The notes beneath the pieces were generated by a model. That model was given only the letters and a program-made list of their open reading frames with translations, was not told where the DNA came from and made no database searches. Positions 8,569 to 17,523 of a stretch of 64,000 nucleotides of DNA are shown here, piece after piece (position 1 is the first letter of the stretch; each line of letters starts with the position of its first letter). The position numbers and the translations under genes are program-made. Where the stretch lies: positions 214,052 to 278,051 of the forward strand of contig NZ_LT984887.1 of the NCBI RefSeq assembly GCF_900258475.1, in the 5' to 3' direction. Source of the stretch: Anaerococcus sp. Marseille-P3915. Its GTDB lineage: Bacteria > Bacillota > Clostridia > Tissierellales > Peptoniphilaceae.

Positions 8569-9804
8569 ATGGTAAAAAGACGCAAAGATAGTAAAGGGGT
8601 TGTTTTAAAAGACGGTGAATATCAAAGGTCAAATGGCACTTATGAATTTAAGTGGCAAGACAAAATAGGTCGTAGAAAATCTATCTATGCGAAAACTCTA
8701 AAAGAATTAAGAGAAAAGGAATTAGATATTTTACGCAATACTATAGATGGAATCAACAACGAAGGAAGTAGCTTGTCTGTAAATGATACTTTTAAGCTAT
8801 GGACAAAGGTTAAAAGAGGTTTAAAGGATAATACCTTTAAAAATTACATCTATATGTATCAACAATTTGTAGAACCGACTTTTGGTCGCATTAAACTATC
8901 TGATATTAAAAGATCTGATGTTAGAAGTTTTTATAACAGATTAAAGGAAGACCAGGGATTGATGGTTTCTACCATAGATTGTGTCCATACTGTCTTACAT
9001 CAGGTATTAGAATTAGCAGTGGATGACGAATATATAAGGTTTAATCCGTCTGACAATGCTTTGAAGGAATTGAAAGTAGCTTATCGAAATGAATCTCCGA
9101 AGAAAAAAGCTATGACAATAGAAGAACAGGTGCTATTTGAAGAATATTTATCTAATAGTGATGAATATAGAAAATGGTATCCAATATTCATTGTTATGCT
9201 TTGGACGGGAATGAGAGTTGGAGAAGTCACAGGATTGCAATGGGACGATCTAGATTTTGATAATGGTCTTATAAATGTAAATAGGACTTTGGTATATTAT
9301 AGTAAAGGTAAAGGATTAAACAATAGATATGCTATTAATACACCGAAGACAGCATCAGGTAAGCGAAGTATTCCTATGGTTCAAAAAGTAAAAGATGCTT
9401 TTCTTATGGAAAGAGAGTTACAAAAGACTTTTGGAATCGAATGTTGTGATTCAATCGATGGATTTAAAGACTTTGTATTTTTAAACAGATTCGGAAAGGT
9501 TCACAATAATGGAACACTTAATAAAGCTTTAAGAAGAATTGTTAGAGATTGCAATTTAAGTATAATGGATAAAAATAAATCGAGCTCTAATGATATTCTA
9601 TTAGTTCCACATTTAAGCAATCACATTTTCAGACACACCTTTACTACAAGGCTTAATGAACAAAATATAAATACAAAAGCAATGCAGTCTATTCTAGGTC
9701 ATTCTGATATTAGTACAACAATGGATATATATGTAGATGCAACAGAAGATTTTAAGATAGAACAGATGGGAGAATTTGAAAAAGCGATGAAATTTATATT
9801 TTAG
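8569..9804 (+). CDS. int: Tyrosine integrase of a Tn916-type element
   Basis: This 411-residue tyrosine recombinase has the three-part layout of Tn916 Int: an N-terminal arm-binding domain (about 1-65), a SAM-like core-binding domain (about 75-165) and a catalytic domain. The catalytic residues are all present: R216 (TGMRVGE), H352 and R355 (HIFRHTF), H378 (LGHSD) and the nucleophile Y388 (DIYVD). It cuts and joins the element ends to the target. It is the last gene of the element, and repeats suited to be its binding sites begin four bases after the stop codon. Confidence 0.93.
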   Translation: MVKRRKDSKGVVLKDGEYQRSNGTYEFKWQDKIGRRKSIYAKTLKELREKELDILRNTIDGINNEGSSLSVNDTFKLWTKVKRGLKDNTFKNYIYMYQQFVEPTFGRIKLSDIKRSDVRSFYNRLKEDQGLMVSTIDCVHTVLHQVLELAVDDEYIRFNPSDNALKELKVAYRNESPKKKAMTIEEQVLFEEYLSNSDEYRKWYPIFIVMLWTGMRVGEVTGLQWDDLDFDNGLINVNRTLVYYSKGKGLNNRYAINTPKTASGKRSIPMVQKVKDAFLMERELQKTFGIECCDSIDGFKDFVFLNRFGKVHNNGTLNKALRRIVRDCNLSIMDKNKSSSNDILLVPHLSNHIFRHTFTTRLNEQNINTKAMQSILGHSDISTTMDIYVDATEDFKIEQMGEFEKAMKFIF

Positions 9805-9807
9805 AAT

Positions 9808-9888
9808 TTACGACAGCTTACGACAAATTTACGACAATTTGCTAGAAATCTATAGGCACTTATAGAGAGTTAGCAAATTGTCGTAAAT
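9808..9888. repeat. Right-end recombination site with repeated TTACGACA and an 18-bp inverted repeat
   Basis: TTACGACA occurs three times directly (9808-9815, 9818-9825, 9829-9836) and once inverted (9879-9886). The last direct copy lies in an 18-bp arm, 9827-9844, that is perfectly inverted at 9871-9888; CTATA/TATAG dyads continue inward. Its position right after int suggests arm and core binding sites and the attR end of the element. The exact junction cannot be set without the other end. Confidence 0.65.
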
Positions 9889-9960
9889 GGAGAAGTACCA
9901 TAAAATAGACTTTTATAGAGATTTAGACAATTATCTAATGTAGAGGGGATTTTCCCAACA

Positions 9961-10401
9961 ATGAAGCCACTTGGTCTTGAAAAGTCAGAAAATAAAACAA
10001 GCCAAGAAGCTCCTAAGATTAAACTTGACCTATCAAAGGTAAAAGTTGAGCCATTATTTGAAGAAGATGTTGATTTTGAAACATTTTCTAAATCAGACTT
10101 TAGGGTTGTAAAGGTTAAGTCTTGTGAAGAAGTTCCAAAGTCTAAAAAACTTCTAAAATTCACCCTAAATGATGGAACGGGTGAAGATAGGGTAATCCTA
10201 TCAGGAATTAAAAATAACTATAGCGCAGAAGAATTAGTAGGCAAGACCCTACTTGCTATAACCAACCTTCCACCTAGAAAAATGATGGGTGAGGAGTCTT
10301 GTGGTATGCTTTTATCAGCAGTATGTGAATACGATGGCGAGGAATTATTAAATCTTATAATGCTTGACCCATCAATACCAGCTGGAGCAAAAATATATTA
10401 A
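9961..10401 (+). CDS. tRNA-binding domain protein, probably the C-terminal part of methionyl-tRNA synthetase
   Basis: The 146 residues contain an OB-fold tRNA-binding domain (about 40-146; FSKSDFRVVKV, GEDRVILSGI, LPPRKMMGEESCGM) like the C-terminal dimer domain of bacterial MetRS. The ATG lacks a well-spaced ribosome site (GAGGGG is about 13 bases away). The frame stays open upstream to a TAG at 9916, and the residues GIFPTMK just before the ATG look like the LFPR linker of MetRS. I infer that it may be the 3' part of metG, separated from the catalytic part by the integrated element. A free-standing tRNA-binding protein is the alternative. Confidence 0.6.
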   Translation: MKPLGLEKSENKTSQEAPKIKLDLSKVKVEPLFEEDVDFETFSKSDFRVVKVKSCEEVPKSKKLLKFTLNDGTGEDRVILSGIKNNYSAEELVGKTLLAITNLPPRKMMGEESCGMLLSAVCEYDGEELLNLIMLDPSIPAGAKIY

Positions 10402-10406
10402 TATGA

Positions 10407-10434
10407 AAGGTGCCGCTTTGTCGGCACTTTTTTT
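10407..10434 (+). terminator. Rho-independent terminator
   Basis: GTGCCG (10410-10415) pairs with CGGCAC (10422-10427) around a six-base loop, followed by seven T. It closes the transcript of the tRNA-binding protein. Confidence 0.9.
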
Positions 10435-10452
10435 AAAAATTATGGAGTAATT

Positions 10453-11769
10453 ATGGAAAAAAGAAACGAATTTACAAATTCCTGGGGCTTTGTCATGGCC
10501 TGCGTGGGCTCTGCTGTAGGCCTTGCCAATGTTTGGGCCTTTCCCTATCAACTTGGAGCAAATGGTGGTCTAGCATTTTTAATACCTTATTTGATATTCA
10601 TATTTTTATTTGGTAGGGTAGGCTTGGCAGCAGAAAATGCTATCGGAAGAAAATATAAGTCAGGGCCAATGGTTGTTTACAAAGAAGCCTTCAAGGAAAG
10701 AAATATGGAAGGCTTTGGTAAAATCATCAGATGGTTACCAATGATTGGTGTAACCCTCCTTGCAGTAGGTTATGCGGTAGTAATAACCTATGTCCTAAAG
10801 GCCCTTATAGATACAATTAGCGGTAATCTTTTCGCTATGGATAGCCAGGCTTGGTTTGAAAGCATATCTACAAGTGACTTTAGACTTGTAGGTGTCCACT
10901 TGATTCTATTAATAATGGTTTATTTCACCCTAGCTTATGAGACAAAGGGAATAGAGAAGACTAACAAGTTGATGATGCCATTATTCTTTGTTTTATTTTT
11001 AGTTTTGGTTCTTAGGGTGGCCTTCCTAGATGGGGCAAGCGATGGTTATAAGTTTATCTTTACTTTGGATAAGGCAAAGCTTTTTGAAGTTAAAACCTGG
11101 GTAGCAGCCATGGGTCAAGCTTTCTTTTCCCTATCCCTAGTTGGAACTGTAATGGTTGTTTATGGATCATATCTTCCAGATAGGGAAGATGTAGTAAAAG
11201 CATCAACAACTACATCAGCTTTTGATACCTTAGCTGCTATGCTAAGTGCTTTTGTTATGATACCAGCATCCTTTGCCTATGGACTTTCACCAGAAGCAGG
11301 TCCAAAGCTTTTATTTATAGTATTACCTGAAGCCCTAAGACAGATGCCTCTTGGCAGAATCTTTGCCTTAATTTTATTTGTGGCTATAGTCTTTGCAGGA
11401 ATTTCTTCTATCCAGTCAATGATAGAAACAGTGGCAGAGGCGATTGTCTTCTCCTTTCCAAAATTAAAGAGAAACCTAGTCCTAATTGCTTTGATAGTAA
11501 TAATCTACTTAGGAGGAATCTTCCTCCATCCAATAAGCAAATGGGGTCCATGGATGGATGTCATAACAATATACATCCTGCCAATAAGCGGGATAATTGG
11601 AGCCATAACATGGTTTTGGGTAATCAAAAAAGATGAACTTTTGGCAGAAGTAAACAAAAATTATCCAAATAAATATGGAAATATTTGGTACAATCTTGGA
11701 AGATTTTTATATGTTCCACTTGCAATTATCCTATGCTTCATTGCAATAAGATATCATATTTCATTCTAG
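10453..11769 (+). CDS. Sodium-dependent amino acid transporter of the NSS family
   Basis: The 438-residue membrane protein has about 11 helices. Its first helix carries the NSS sodium and substrate motif (GSAVGLANVWAFPYQLGANGG), as in LeuT and MhsT. Members of this family import amino acids with Na+. The short length suggests the 11-helix bacterial form. GGAG lies six bases before the ATG. The amylase gene starts eight bases after the stop codon, so the two are probably one transcript. The exact amino acid cannot be told. Confidence 0.88.
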   Translation: MEKRNEFTNSWGFVMACVGSAVGLANVWAFPYQLGANGGLAFLIPYLIFIFLFGRVGLAAENAIGRKYKSGPMVVYKEAFKERNMEGFGKIIRWLPMIGVTLLAVGYAVVITYVLKALIDTISGNLFAMDSQAWFESISTSDFRLVGVHLILLIMVYFTLAYETKGIEKTNKLMMPLFFVLFLVLVLRVAFLDGASDGYKFIFTLDKAKLFEVKTWVAAMGQAFFSLSLVGTVMVVYGSYLPDREDVVKASTTTSAFDTLAAMLSAFVMIPASFAYGLSPEAGPKLLFIVLPEALRQMPLGRIFALILFVAIVFAGISSIQSMIETVAEAIVFSFPKLKRNLVLIALIVIIYLGGIFLHPISKWGPWMDVITIYILPISGIIGAITWFWVIKKDELLAEVNKNYPNKYGNIWYNLGRFLYVPLAIILCFIAIRYHISF

Positions 11770-11777
11770 GAGGGGCA

Positions 11778-13391
11778 GTGAAAAAAATATTTTTTAGGCT
11801 ATTGAGTATATTTTTAGCCTTAATTTTAATATTAGCACCTAAGTCTTTTGCAGAAGAAAATAAGAAAAATTCAGACTGGGATGAAGAAATTATCTATATG
11901 ATAATGACCGATAGGTTTTTTGATGGAGATGAATCTAATAACAATCCAGCTAATGTAGAAGGGTCCTTTGATAAAGAGCACTTAGAAGCCTATCATGGTG
12001 GTGATTTTAAAGGAATAATAGAAAAAATTCCCTATCTAAAAGATCTTGGAATTACGACCTTGTGGATCACACCGATTGTAAAAAATATCGATTCAAACAT
12101 GATGGCAGATAGGGGTGGCAAGCAATTTGCTTACCACGGCTATTGGGCAGAAGATTTTACCAAGCTTGACCCACATTTGGGTAGTGAAGATGATTTTAAA
12201 AACTTAATCGATGCCCTCCATGATAATGGTATAAAGCTAATGGTAGATGTAGTAATCAATCATTCAGGTTATGGAACTAAAAACCAAGGGCCATTTACTG
12301 GTATGCACAGGGAAAAAAGCGGGGCTGGTGATATAGAAACAGAGCTTGCTGGCCTGCCAGATTTTAAAACAGAAGATAAGAGCGTTAGAGATAAGATAAT
12401 TGCCTGGCAAGTTGCTTGGCTAAAAAATATAAAGACTGCAAAGGGAAATGGGATCGACTATTTTAGGGTCGATACAGTTAAGCATGTTGATAAAGATACC
12501 ATGAAAGACTTCAAGACTGAGGCTCGTAAAGCTAAGCCAGATATAAAAATGATAGGGGAAAATTTTGGGGCTTCTATTTTAAAGGATGGAGGCTATCTAG
12601 ACCCAAGTATGATGGATTCCCTCTTAGACTTTGAATTTAAAGACCTATCAAAAGATTTTGTCCGTGGCAAAATTTCTGAAACAGAAAATAGACTTGCAAA
12701 AAGAAATTCAGAGATAAGCCAAGATAGGCAAATGGGCCAATTCTTATCATCCCACGATGAAGATGGGTTTTTAAAAGTAAGACTAGGTGGGGATGTAGGC
12801 AAATTTTTAGTAGCTTCATCCTTACAACTTACAGCCAAGGGCCAACCTGTCATATATTATGGTGAAGAAATTGGCCAATCAGGCAAAAAGGACAATTTTG
12901 ACAAGGGAGTATTTAGCGAAAATAGGTATGACTTTGACTGGTCAAAGACAGAAAATAACCCAATCCTAGATCACTATCAGAAATTAATTGCAATAAGGAA
13001 GGCTTATCCAGAAATTTTTGCAAGAGGCGATAGGAAAAGCCTATACATGGATGATACTGTATCTGTTTTTGCTAGGAGCCTAGGAGATAGTGAGTTAATT
13101 ATCGGCTTAAATACTAGTGATGAGGAAAAAACTATTAGCTTTGACCTAAAATCTGATGAAAACTTATACGACCTTTACAATCAGAAAAAAGTTAAGCTAA
13201 GCGGAAATAAAGTGACCTTAAAAATTCCTTCAAGAGATAATGGGGGAACGGTAATACTTTCCAAAGAATCAAGCCTGCCAGAAGATTTCAAAACAAAATC
13301 TAGTTTTGAGCCTAATTTGTATTGGCTTTTAGGTCTTGGCTTTATAATTCTTATACTTATATATATTTTAAGAAGCAAAAAGGCTAAATAA
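11778..13391 (+). CDS. Secreted, membrane-anchored alpha-amylase (GH13)
   Basis: I start at GTG 11778, after AGGAGGGG; the open frame extends back into the NSS gene without a ribosome site. The 537 residues begin with a signal peptide ending SFA-EEN and finish with a hydrophobic helix and RSKKAK, so the enzyme should sit on the outer face of the membrane. The GH13 motifs are clear: DVVINH, FRVD (nucleophile D232), GEN (acid/base E261) and HDED (D327). It hydrolyses alpha-1,4-glucans such as starch or glycogen. A (beta/alpha)8 barrel is followed by a small beta domain. Confidence 0.92.
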   Translation: MKKIFFRLLSIFLALILILAPKSFAEENKKNSDWDEEIIYMIMTDRFFDGDESNNNPANVEGSFDKEHLEAYHGGDFKGIIEKIPYLKDLGITTLWITPIVKNIDSNMMADRGGKQFAYHGYWAEDFTKLDPHLGSEDDFKNLIDALHDNGIKLMVDVVINHSGYGTKNQGPFTGMHREKSGAGDIETELAGLPDFKTEDKSVRDKIIAWQVAWLKNIKTAKGNGIDYFRVDTVKHVDKDTMKDFKTEARKAKPDIKMIGENFGASILKDGGYLDPSMMDSLLDFEFKDLSKDFVRGKISETENRLAKRNSEISQDRQMGQFLSSHDEDGFLKVRLGGDVGKFLVASSLQLTAKGQPVIYYGEEIGQSGKKDNFDKGVFSENRYDFDWSKTENNPILDHYQKLIAIRKAYPEIFARGDRKSLYMDDTVSVFARSLGDSELIIGLNTSDEEKTISFDLKSDENLYDLYNQKKVKLSGNKVTLKIPSRDNGGTVILSKESSLPEDFKTKSSFEPNLYWLLGLGFIILILIYILRSKKAK

Positions 13392-13394
13392 TAA

Positions 13395-13433
13395 AAAGCT
13401 TATCAATCTCAATTTGAGATGATAAGCTTTTTT
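13395..13433. terminator. Bidirectional terminator between convergent genes
   Basis: AAAGCTTATC (13395-13404) pairs with GATAAGCTTT (13421-13430), with an inner ATCTCAA/TTGAGAT stem and T or A runs on both sides. It can serve the amylase gene and the lipid kinase gene facing it. Confidence 0.9.
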
Positions 13434-14334
13434 AATTAAAATAAACCCAATTAATGGCCTTTGGTAGGACTTTAAAGTCAATTTCCTTGGCCCTAAAAAT
13501 TTCGCCATCGGCATTGGCAATAAATTCCTTAGGAGAAATGATTTTACCTTTTGTAACCTCAATTTCCCTGAGATATTTACTAGCTTGGTGGCGACCTTTT
13601 TTATACTTTAAAATCATGCTAGGAAGCTTTGGAAGTGGTATTTTATCAGCTAAGATAAGGTTTAAGTAACCATCATCTATTTTAGCCTCAGGAGCAGGGT
13701 TAAAACCTGAACCATAATAGGATCCATTGCATAGGGCAGAAATTAAATACTCACCAGATATTTCAAAATGTGAACCGTCTTTTAATTTTAATTTAAAGCT
13801 TAAGTTCTCGTAGTTTAGATCTATAAGACTTGCAAGTGTAGCTTTTAGGTAGGCTTTCTTTCCTAGTTTTGGCTTCTTGTCCAAATATTCATAAGCTTTT
13901 TCCAAAACCTGGGTATCAAAGCCAATGCTTGTTACATTTATGGAATAAAAGTCATTCACTTTAATCAAATCTATTGGCTTAATCCTAAAATCTAAGAGGT
14001 CAGTGAGCTTAAAGGAATCATAATCAAAATTTTTTGCAAAATCATTGCCAGTACCCATTGGAATAAGGCCGATAGCTATATTCTTGCCATAGGCTACATT
14101 TACTAGCTCATTAAGAGACCCATCCCCACCGCAAATTATGACAACTTTCTCCTCATAATCAAGGCTATCAAAGGCATCTATTAGATATTTGGTGTGGTTC
14201 TTGTATCTTGTGTTAACAACCTCAATTTCTGATAGCCTTTTGACCCTCCTAAAGGTATTTTCTATATCTTCTTTTTTTATGTCAAATTCAGTTTTACCTG
14301 CCTTTGAGTTAATAATAAATAAAATCTTTCTCAT
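13432..14334 (-). CDS. Diacylglycerol/lipid kinase of the YegS/DagK family
   Basis: This 300-residue protein has the lipid kinase catalytic domain: a nucleotide loop GGDGS (near residue 71) and PMGTGNDFAKN (near residue 97), followed by a beta-sandwich C-terminal domain. Family members phosphorylate diacylglycerol or related lipids at the inner face of the membrane, recycling diacylglycerol from lipoteichoic acid synthesis in Gram-positive bacteria. It is transcribed away from the siderophore operon. The exact lipid is not shown by the sequence. Confidence 0.88.
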   Translation of the reverse strand: MRKILFIINSKAGKTEFDIKKEDIENTFRRVKRLSEIEVVNTRYKNHTKYLIDAFDSLDYEEKVVIICGGDGSLNELVNVAYGKNIAIGLIPMGTGNDFAKNFDYDSFKLTDLLDFRIKPIDLIKVNDFYSINVTSIGFDTQVLEKAYEYLDKKPKLGKKAYLKATLASLIDLNYENLSFKLKLKDGSHFEISGEYLISALCNGSYYGSGFNPAPEAKIDDGYLNLILADKIPLPKLPSMILKYKKGRHQASKYLREIEVTKGKIISPKEFIANADGEIFRAKEIDFKVLPKAINWVYFN

Positions 14335-14391
14335 AATAAATCCTAAGATGACTATACTAATAATTTTAGATTATAAAAGCTATTTTATAAT

Positions 14392-14410
14392 GCGAATAAG
14401 AATCATTTTC
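14392..14410. promoter_or_regulatory. Fur-box-like site before the siderophore operon
   Basis: GCGAATAAGAATCATTTTC matches 14 of 19 positions of the classical Fur box (GATAATGATAATCATTATC). It lies ten bases upstream of the -35 box at 14420. Its place before an iron-siderophore transporter makes iron control likely; binding is inferred from sequence only. Confidence 0.5.
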
Positions 14411-14419
14411 AAAATATAT

Positions 14420-14448
14420 TTGACTTTAAAATTTTCTTATGCTAAGAT
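14420..14448 (+). promoter_or_regulatory. Promoter of the siderophore transport operon
   Basis: TTGACT (14420-14425) and TAAGAT (14443-14448) are separated by 17 bases. The first gene starts 36 bases downstream. Confidence 0.65.
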
Positions 14449-14483
14449 TATGATATCAATAATCAATTTCATAAGGAGATATA

Positions 14484-15551
14484 ATGAAAAACAAATTACT
14501 TATTGCGATGCTATTAGCATCAATTAGCCTTTCGGCATGTGGAAATGGAGCTGAGAAAGAAGCTCCAAAGGAAGAAGCAGCTCAAACTGAACAACAAGCT
14601 CAGCCAGAAGAAGCTGCTAAGGATGAGAACAAAGAAGAAGCTAAAGATACAGCTTCAGATTCTGCTACAGTTAAAATAAAAGATTTGACTGGCGAAGTCG
14701 AAGTAAAGAAAAACCCTAAAAAGGTAGTAGCTCTTGACAATAGAACATTTGAAACACTTGAAGAATGGGGAATTACACCAGTAGCTGCTCCAAAACCAAT
14801 TATGCCAGCTACAAGTGGCTTTGTTAAAAACGATGAAATCCAAGATATTGGAAACCACAAAGAGCCAAATCTTGAAGTAATTGCTGCAGCTGACCCAGAT
14901 TTAATTATAGTTGGCCAAAGATTTGGTAAATATACAGAAGAGCTTAAAAAGCTTTGCCCAAATGCTGATGTTATCGATCTAAACTGGGATGTGAGTGATA
15001 AGGCGGCAAATCCTGGCGAAAATTTAGTTAATGGACTTAAAGATTCTCTAGAATCCCTTGGTAAAATATTTGATAAGGAAGATGAAGCAAAGGCCCTTAT
15101 AGAAAAACTAGACAAATCTATAGCAGAAGCTAAGGAAGCCTACAAGGAAGGCACTGTAATGTCTGTAGTAGTAAGTGGTGGAGAAATCGGATACTCTGCT
15201 CCAGGTTTTGGTAGGGTTTGGGGTCCACTATATGAAATTCTCGGCCTAAAACCTGCTATAGAAGTAGAAAATTCATCAACAGACCACAAGGGAGATGACA
15301 TATCTGTAGAGGCTATCGCTCAGTCTAACCCAGCTTACCTCTTAGTCCTAGATAGGGATGCTGCTGTTACTAAGGAAGGTGAAGAATCAACCCCTGCTAA
15401 GGATGTTATAGAAGGAAGCGAGGCTTTAAAATCAACAGATGCTATTAAAAATTCTAAGGTATACTATGCACCTGCTGATACCTACACAAACGAATCTCCT
15501 CAAACTTTCATAAAAATATTTGAAGGCCTTAAGGAATTATTTTCTAAATAA
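14484..15551 (+). CDS. Iron-siderophore ABC transporter, substrate-binding lipoprotein
   Basis: The 355-residue protein starts with a lipoprotein signal ending LSAC (lipidated C19), then an Ala/Glu/Lys-rich linker, then a FecB/FhuD-type binding domain. The binding domain shows the two-lobed family pattern, with VVALDNRTFETL near its start and GNHKEPNLEVIAAADPDLII. It resembles catecholate binders such as CeuE/FatB/YclQ. It should capture the ferric siderophore outside the cell and deliver it to the two permeases encoded next. The transporter genes follow with gaps of two bases. Confidence 0.9.
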   Translation: MKNKLLIAMLLASISLSACGNGAEKEAPKEEAAQTEQQAQPEEAAKDENKEEAKDTASDSATVKIKDLTGEVEVKKNPKKVVALDNRTFETLEEWGITPVAAPKPIMPATSGFVKNDEIQDIGNHKEPNLEVIAAADPDLIIVGQRFGKYTEELKKLCPNADVIDLNWDVSDKAANPGENLVNGLKDSLESLGKIFDKEDEAKALIEKLDKSIAEAKEAYKEGTVMSVVVSGGEIGYSAPGFGRVWGPLYEILGLKPAIEVENSSTDHKGDDISVEAIAQSNPAYLLVLDRDAAVTKEGEESTPAKDVIEGSEALKSTDAIKNSKVYYAPADTYTNESPQTFIKIFEGLKELFSK

Positions 15552-15553
15552 GT

Positions 15554-16525
15554 ATGAAAAGTCAAAAAACTAGTCATAAAAAATTAATAGATAAGAATTT
15601 AATTTTTCTCTTACTTTTGGTTTTTGGACTGGCAATTTTATCCATTTTTACAGGGGCCTATAATATTAGGGAAAACCCTGAAGGGTGGAAGATGATATTT
15701 ATAACAAGGATACCAAGGACCCTTAGCCTTATGCTAACAGGCCTTGCCATGAGTATGGCAGGAGTAGTTATGCAGCTTATAAGTCAAAACAAGCTAGTAG
15801 AGCCAACTACAACAGGCACTATAGAGTGGGCGGGCCTTGGCCTTATCCTTGCCTATATTTTAGTCCCTTCAGCTAGTCTTTTTATAAGAACAAGCTTTTC
15901 AATCATATTTGCCTTTATCGGATCGATGGTATTCTTTCTCCTTTTAAGAAATATTAAGTTCAAATCGTCATTGTTCGTTCCGATAATAGGCATTATGATG
16001 GGGGCGGTTGTATCTGCAATTTCAACCTTTGTAGCTCTAGAATTTGATATGATGCAATCTCTTGAAGTCTGGTTTGCTGGATCTTTTGCACCAATGCAAA
16101 AGGGTAGATATGAATACTTATACCTTATTATAATAATATCGGTTATTATTTACATTTATGCTGACAAGTTAACCCTAGCAGGCCTTGGAGAGGCAGTATC
16201 AACCAATCTAGGCCTTAATTATAAGAGGATAATCCTTGTTGGAAATGTTTTAATATCCCTAGCTACTGGTCTTGTGGCAAGTGTAGTTGGAAATGTTCCC
16301 TTCCTTGGGATAATAATTCCAAACTTGGTATCAATTTATAGGGGAGATAATCTTAGGGAGAATTTGCCATATATTGCCCTGATTTCCATGCTTGTTATAA
16401 TCATAGCAGATCTCATATCTAGGACAATAATCGCACCATTTGAAGTACCAGTTTCCCTTATCCTGGGAAGTTTGGGTTCTATTTCATTTTTAATCCTCTT
16501 GTTTAGAAAGAAAGTGGGTAGTTAA
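15554..16525 (+). CDS. FecCD-family iron-siderophore permease 1
   Basis: The 323 residues form about nine or ten membrane helices of the BtuC/FecCD fold. The conserved LGLNYKR segment after GEAVSTN and the cytoplasmic loop near VGNVPFLGIIIPNLV contact the ATPase in this family. It pairs with the next permease. The preceding gene stops two bases upstream and the next starts two bases after, showing a tight operon. Confidence 0.9.
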   Translation: MKSQKTSHKKLIDKNLIFLLLLVFGLAILSIFTGAYNIRENPEGWKMIFITRIPRTLSLMLTGLAMSMAGVVMQLISQNKLVEPTTTGTIEWAGLGLILAYILVPSASLFIRTSFSIIFAFIGSMVFFLLLRNIKFKSSLFVPIIGIMMGAVVSAISTFVALEFDMMQSLEVWFAGSFAPMQKGRYEYLYLIIIISVIIYIYADKLTLAGLGEAVSTNLGLNYKRIILVGNVLISLATGLVASVVGNVPFLGIIIPNLVSIYRGDNLRENLPYIALISMLVIIIADLISRTIIAPFEVPVSLILGSLGSISFLILLFRKKVGS

Positions 16526-16527
16526 AT

Positions 16528-17523
16528 ATGAATCAAATATCTTTTAGACAAAGCAAGGATAAAACAAGATATTTCCTTATCTTAGCTTTTTTAATTTGCC
16601 TTACACTTTTAAACATTTATGGACTGTTAACCTACAATAACCCGGTGCCAATTGATTCCCCATCATTTTTGCCAGTTGTAAAAAGAAGACAAAATTCAAT
16701 AATTGCTATGCTTATAGCAGCAACTTGCCAAGCCCTAGCAACCTTGATTTTTCAATCTGTTACCAATAATAAAATCATAACTCCATCACTTCTTGGCTTT
16801 GAGGCTATTTACTCAACAATAAATACTTCCACTATGTACTTTTTAGGAGTTACAGCTTTTACAGCCATGACAGGTATGACCTACTATATAAGTCAGATAC
16901 TTATAATGGTAATAGTGAGTGTGGCTTTATTTTCAAGCATCTTAAGCTCAAATAGAAATATTGACTTCCTTCTTCTAGTAGGAATTATTTTAGGCCAAGG
17001 CCTAAGGTCTATTTCAGCTTTTATGAGAAGGCTCTTAAGTCCATCTGAGTTTGATGTTCTTCAAGCTAAGCTCTTTGCTTCCGTAAATAATGCTGATTCA
17101 TCATATTTTTTAGTTTCAGCTATAATCGTATTTATTGTAGCTTTTATAATTTTTGCCAATGCTAAGAAGCTTGATGTTTTAAGCCTAGGAGAGGCAGTTT
17201 CAACTAATTTAGGCCTTGATTATAAAAAGTCAACAATACTAGCCTTGATAGTAGTATCAATCCTCATGAGTGTGTCAACAGCCCTAATTGGGCCAATGAA
17301 TTTCTTTGGCTTTTTGGTGGTAAGTTTAACCTATGAGTTTTGCAAGTCCTATAACCATAAATATTTGTTAGTTATGGCCCTGGTCTTTGCCTATTTTATA
17401 ATCACTCTTGCATATTTTGTAATGAATCATATTTTCAATGCAAATGGAGTGGTATCAATACTTATAGAGCTAGTAGGTGGATTATTCTTCTTGTTAGTAA
17501 TCTTTAGAAGGAGGAGCGAATGA
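16528..17523 (+). CDS. FecCD-family iron-siderophore permease 2
   Basis: This 331-residue membrane protein is the partner of the preceding permease. It has the same GEAVSTNLGLDYKK segment and about ten helices. The two should form the membrane channel of a FatCD or YclNO-like siderophore importer. Its stop codon overlaps the start of the ATPase gene by four bases. Confidence 0.9.
   Translation: MNQISFRQSKDKTRYFLILAFLICLTLLNIYGLLTYNNPVPIDSPSFLPVVKRRQNSIIAMLIAATCQALATLIFQSVTNNKIITPSLLGFEAIYSTINTSTMYFLGVTAFTAMTGMTYYISQILIMVIVSVALFSSILSSNRNIDFLLLVGIILGQGLRSISAFMRRLLSPSEFDVLQAKLFASVNNADSSYFLVSAIIVFIVAFIIFANAKKLDVLSLGEAVSTNLGLDYKKSTILALIVVSILMSVSTALIGPMNFFGFLVVSLTYEFCKSYNHKYLLVMALVFAYFIITLAYFVMNHIFNANGVVSILIELVGGLFFLLVIFRRRSE

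Noticed and set aside
14600-15115. 171-codon minus-strand frame within the siderophore-binding gene
   Set aside because: Ser/Leu-rich mirror of a well-supported lipoprotein gene, without a ribosome site.
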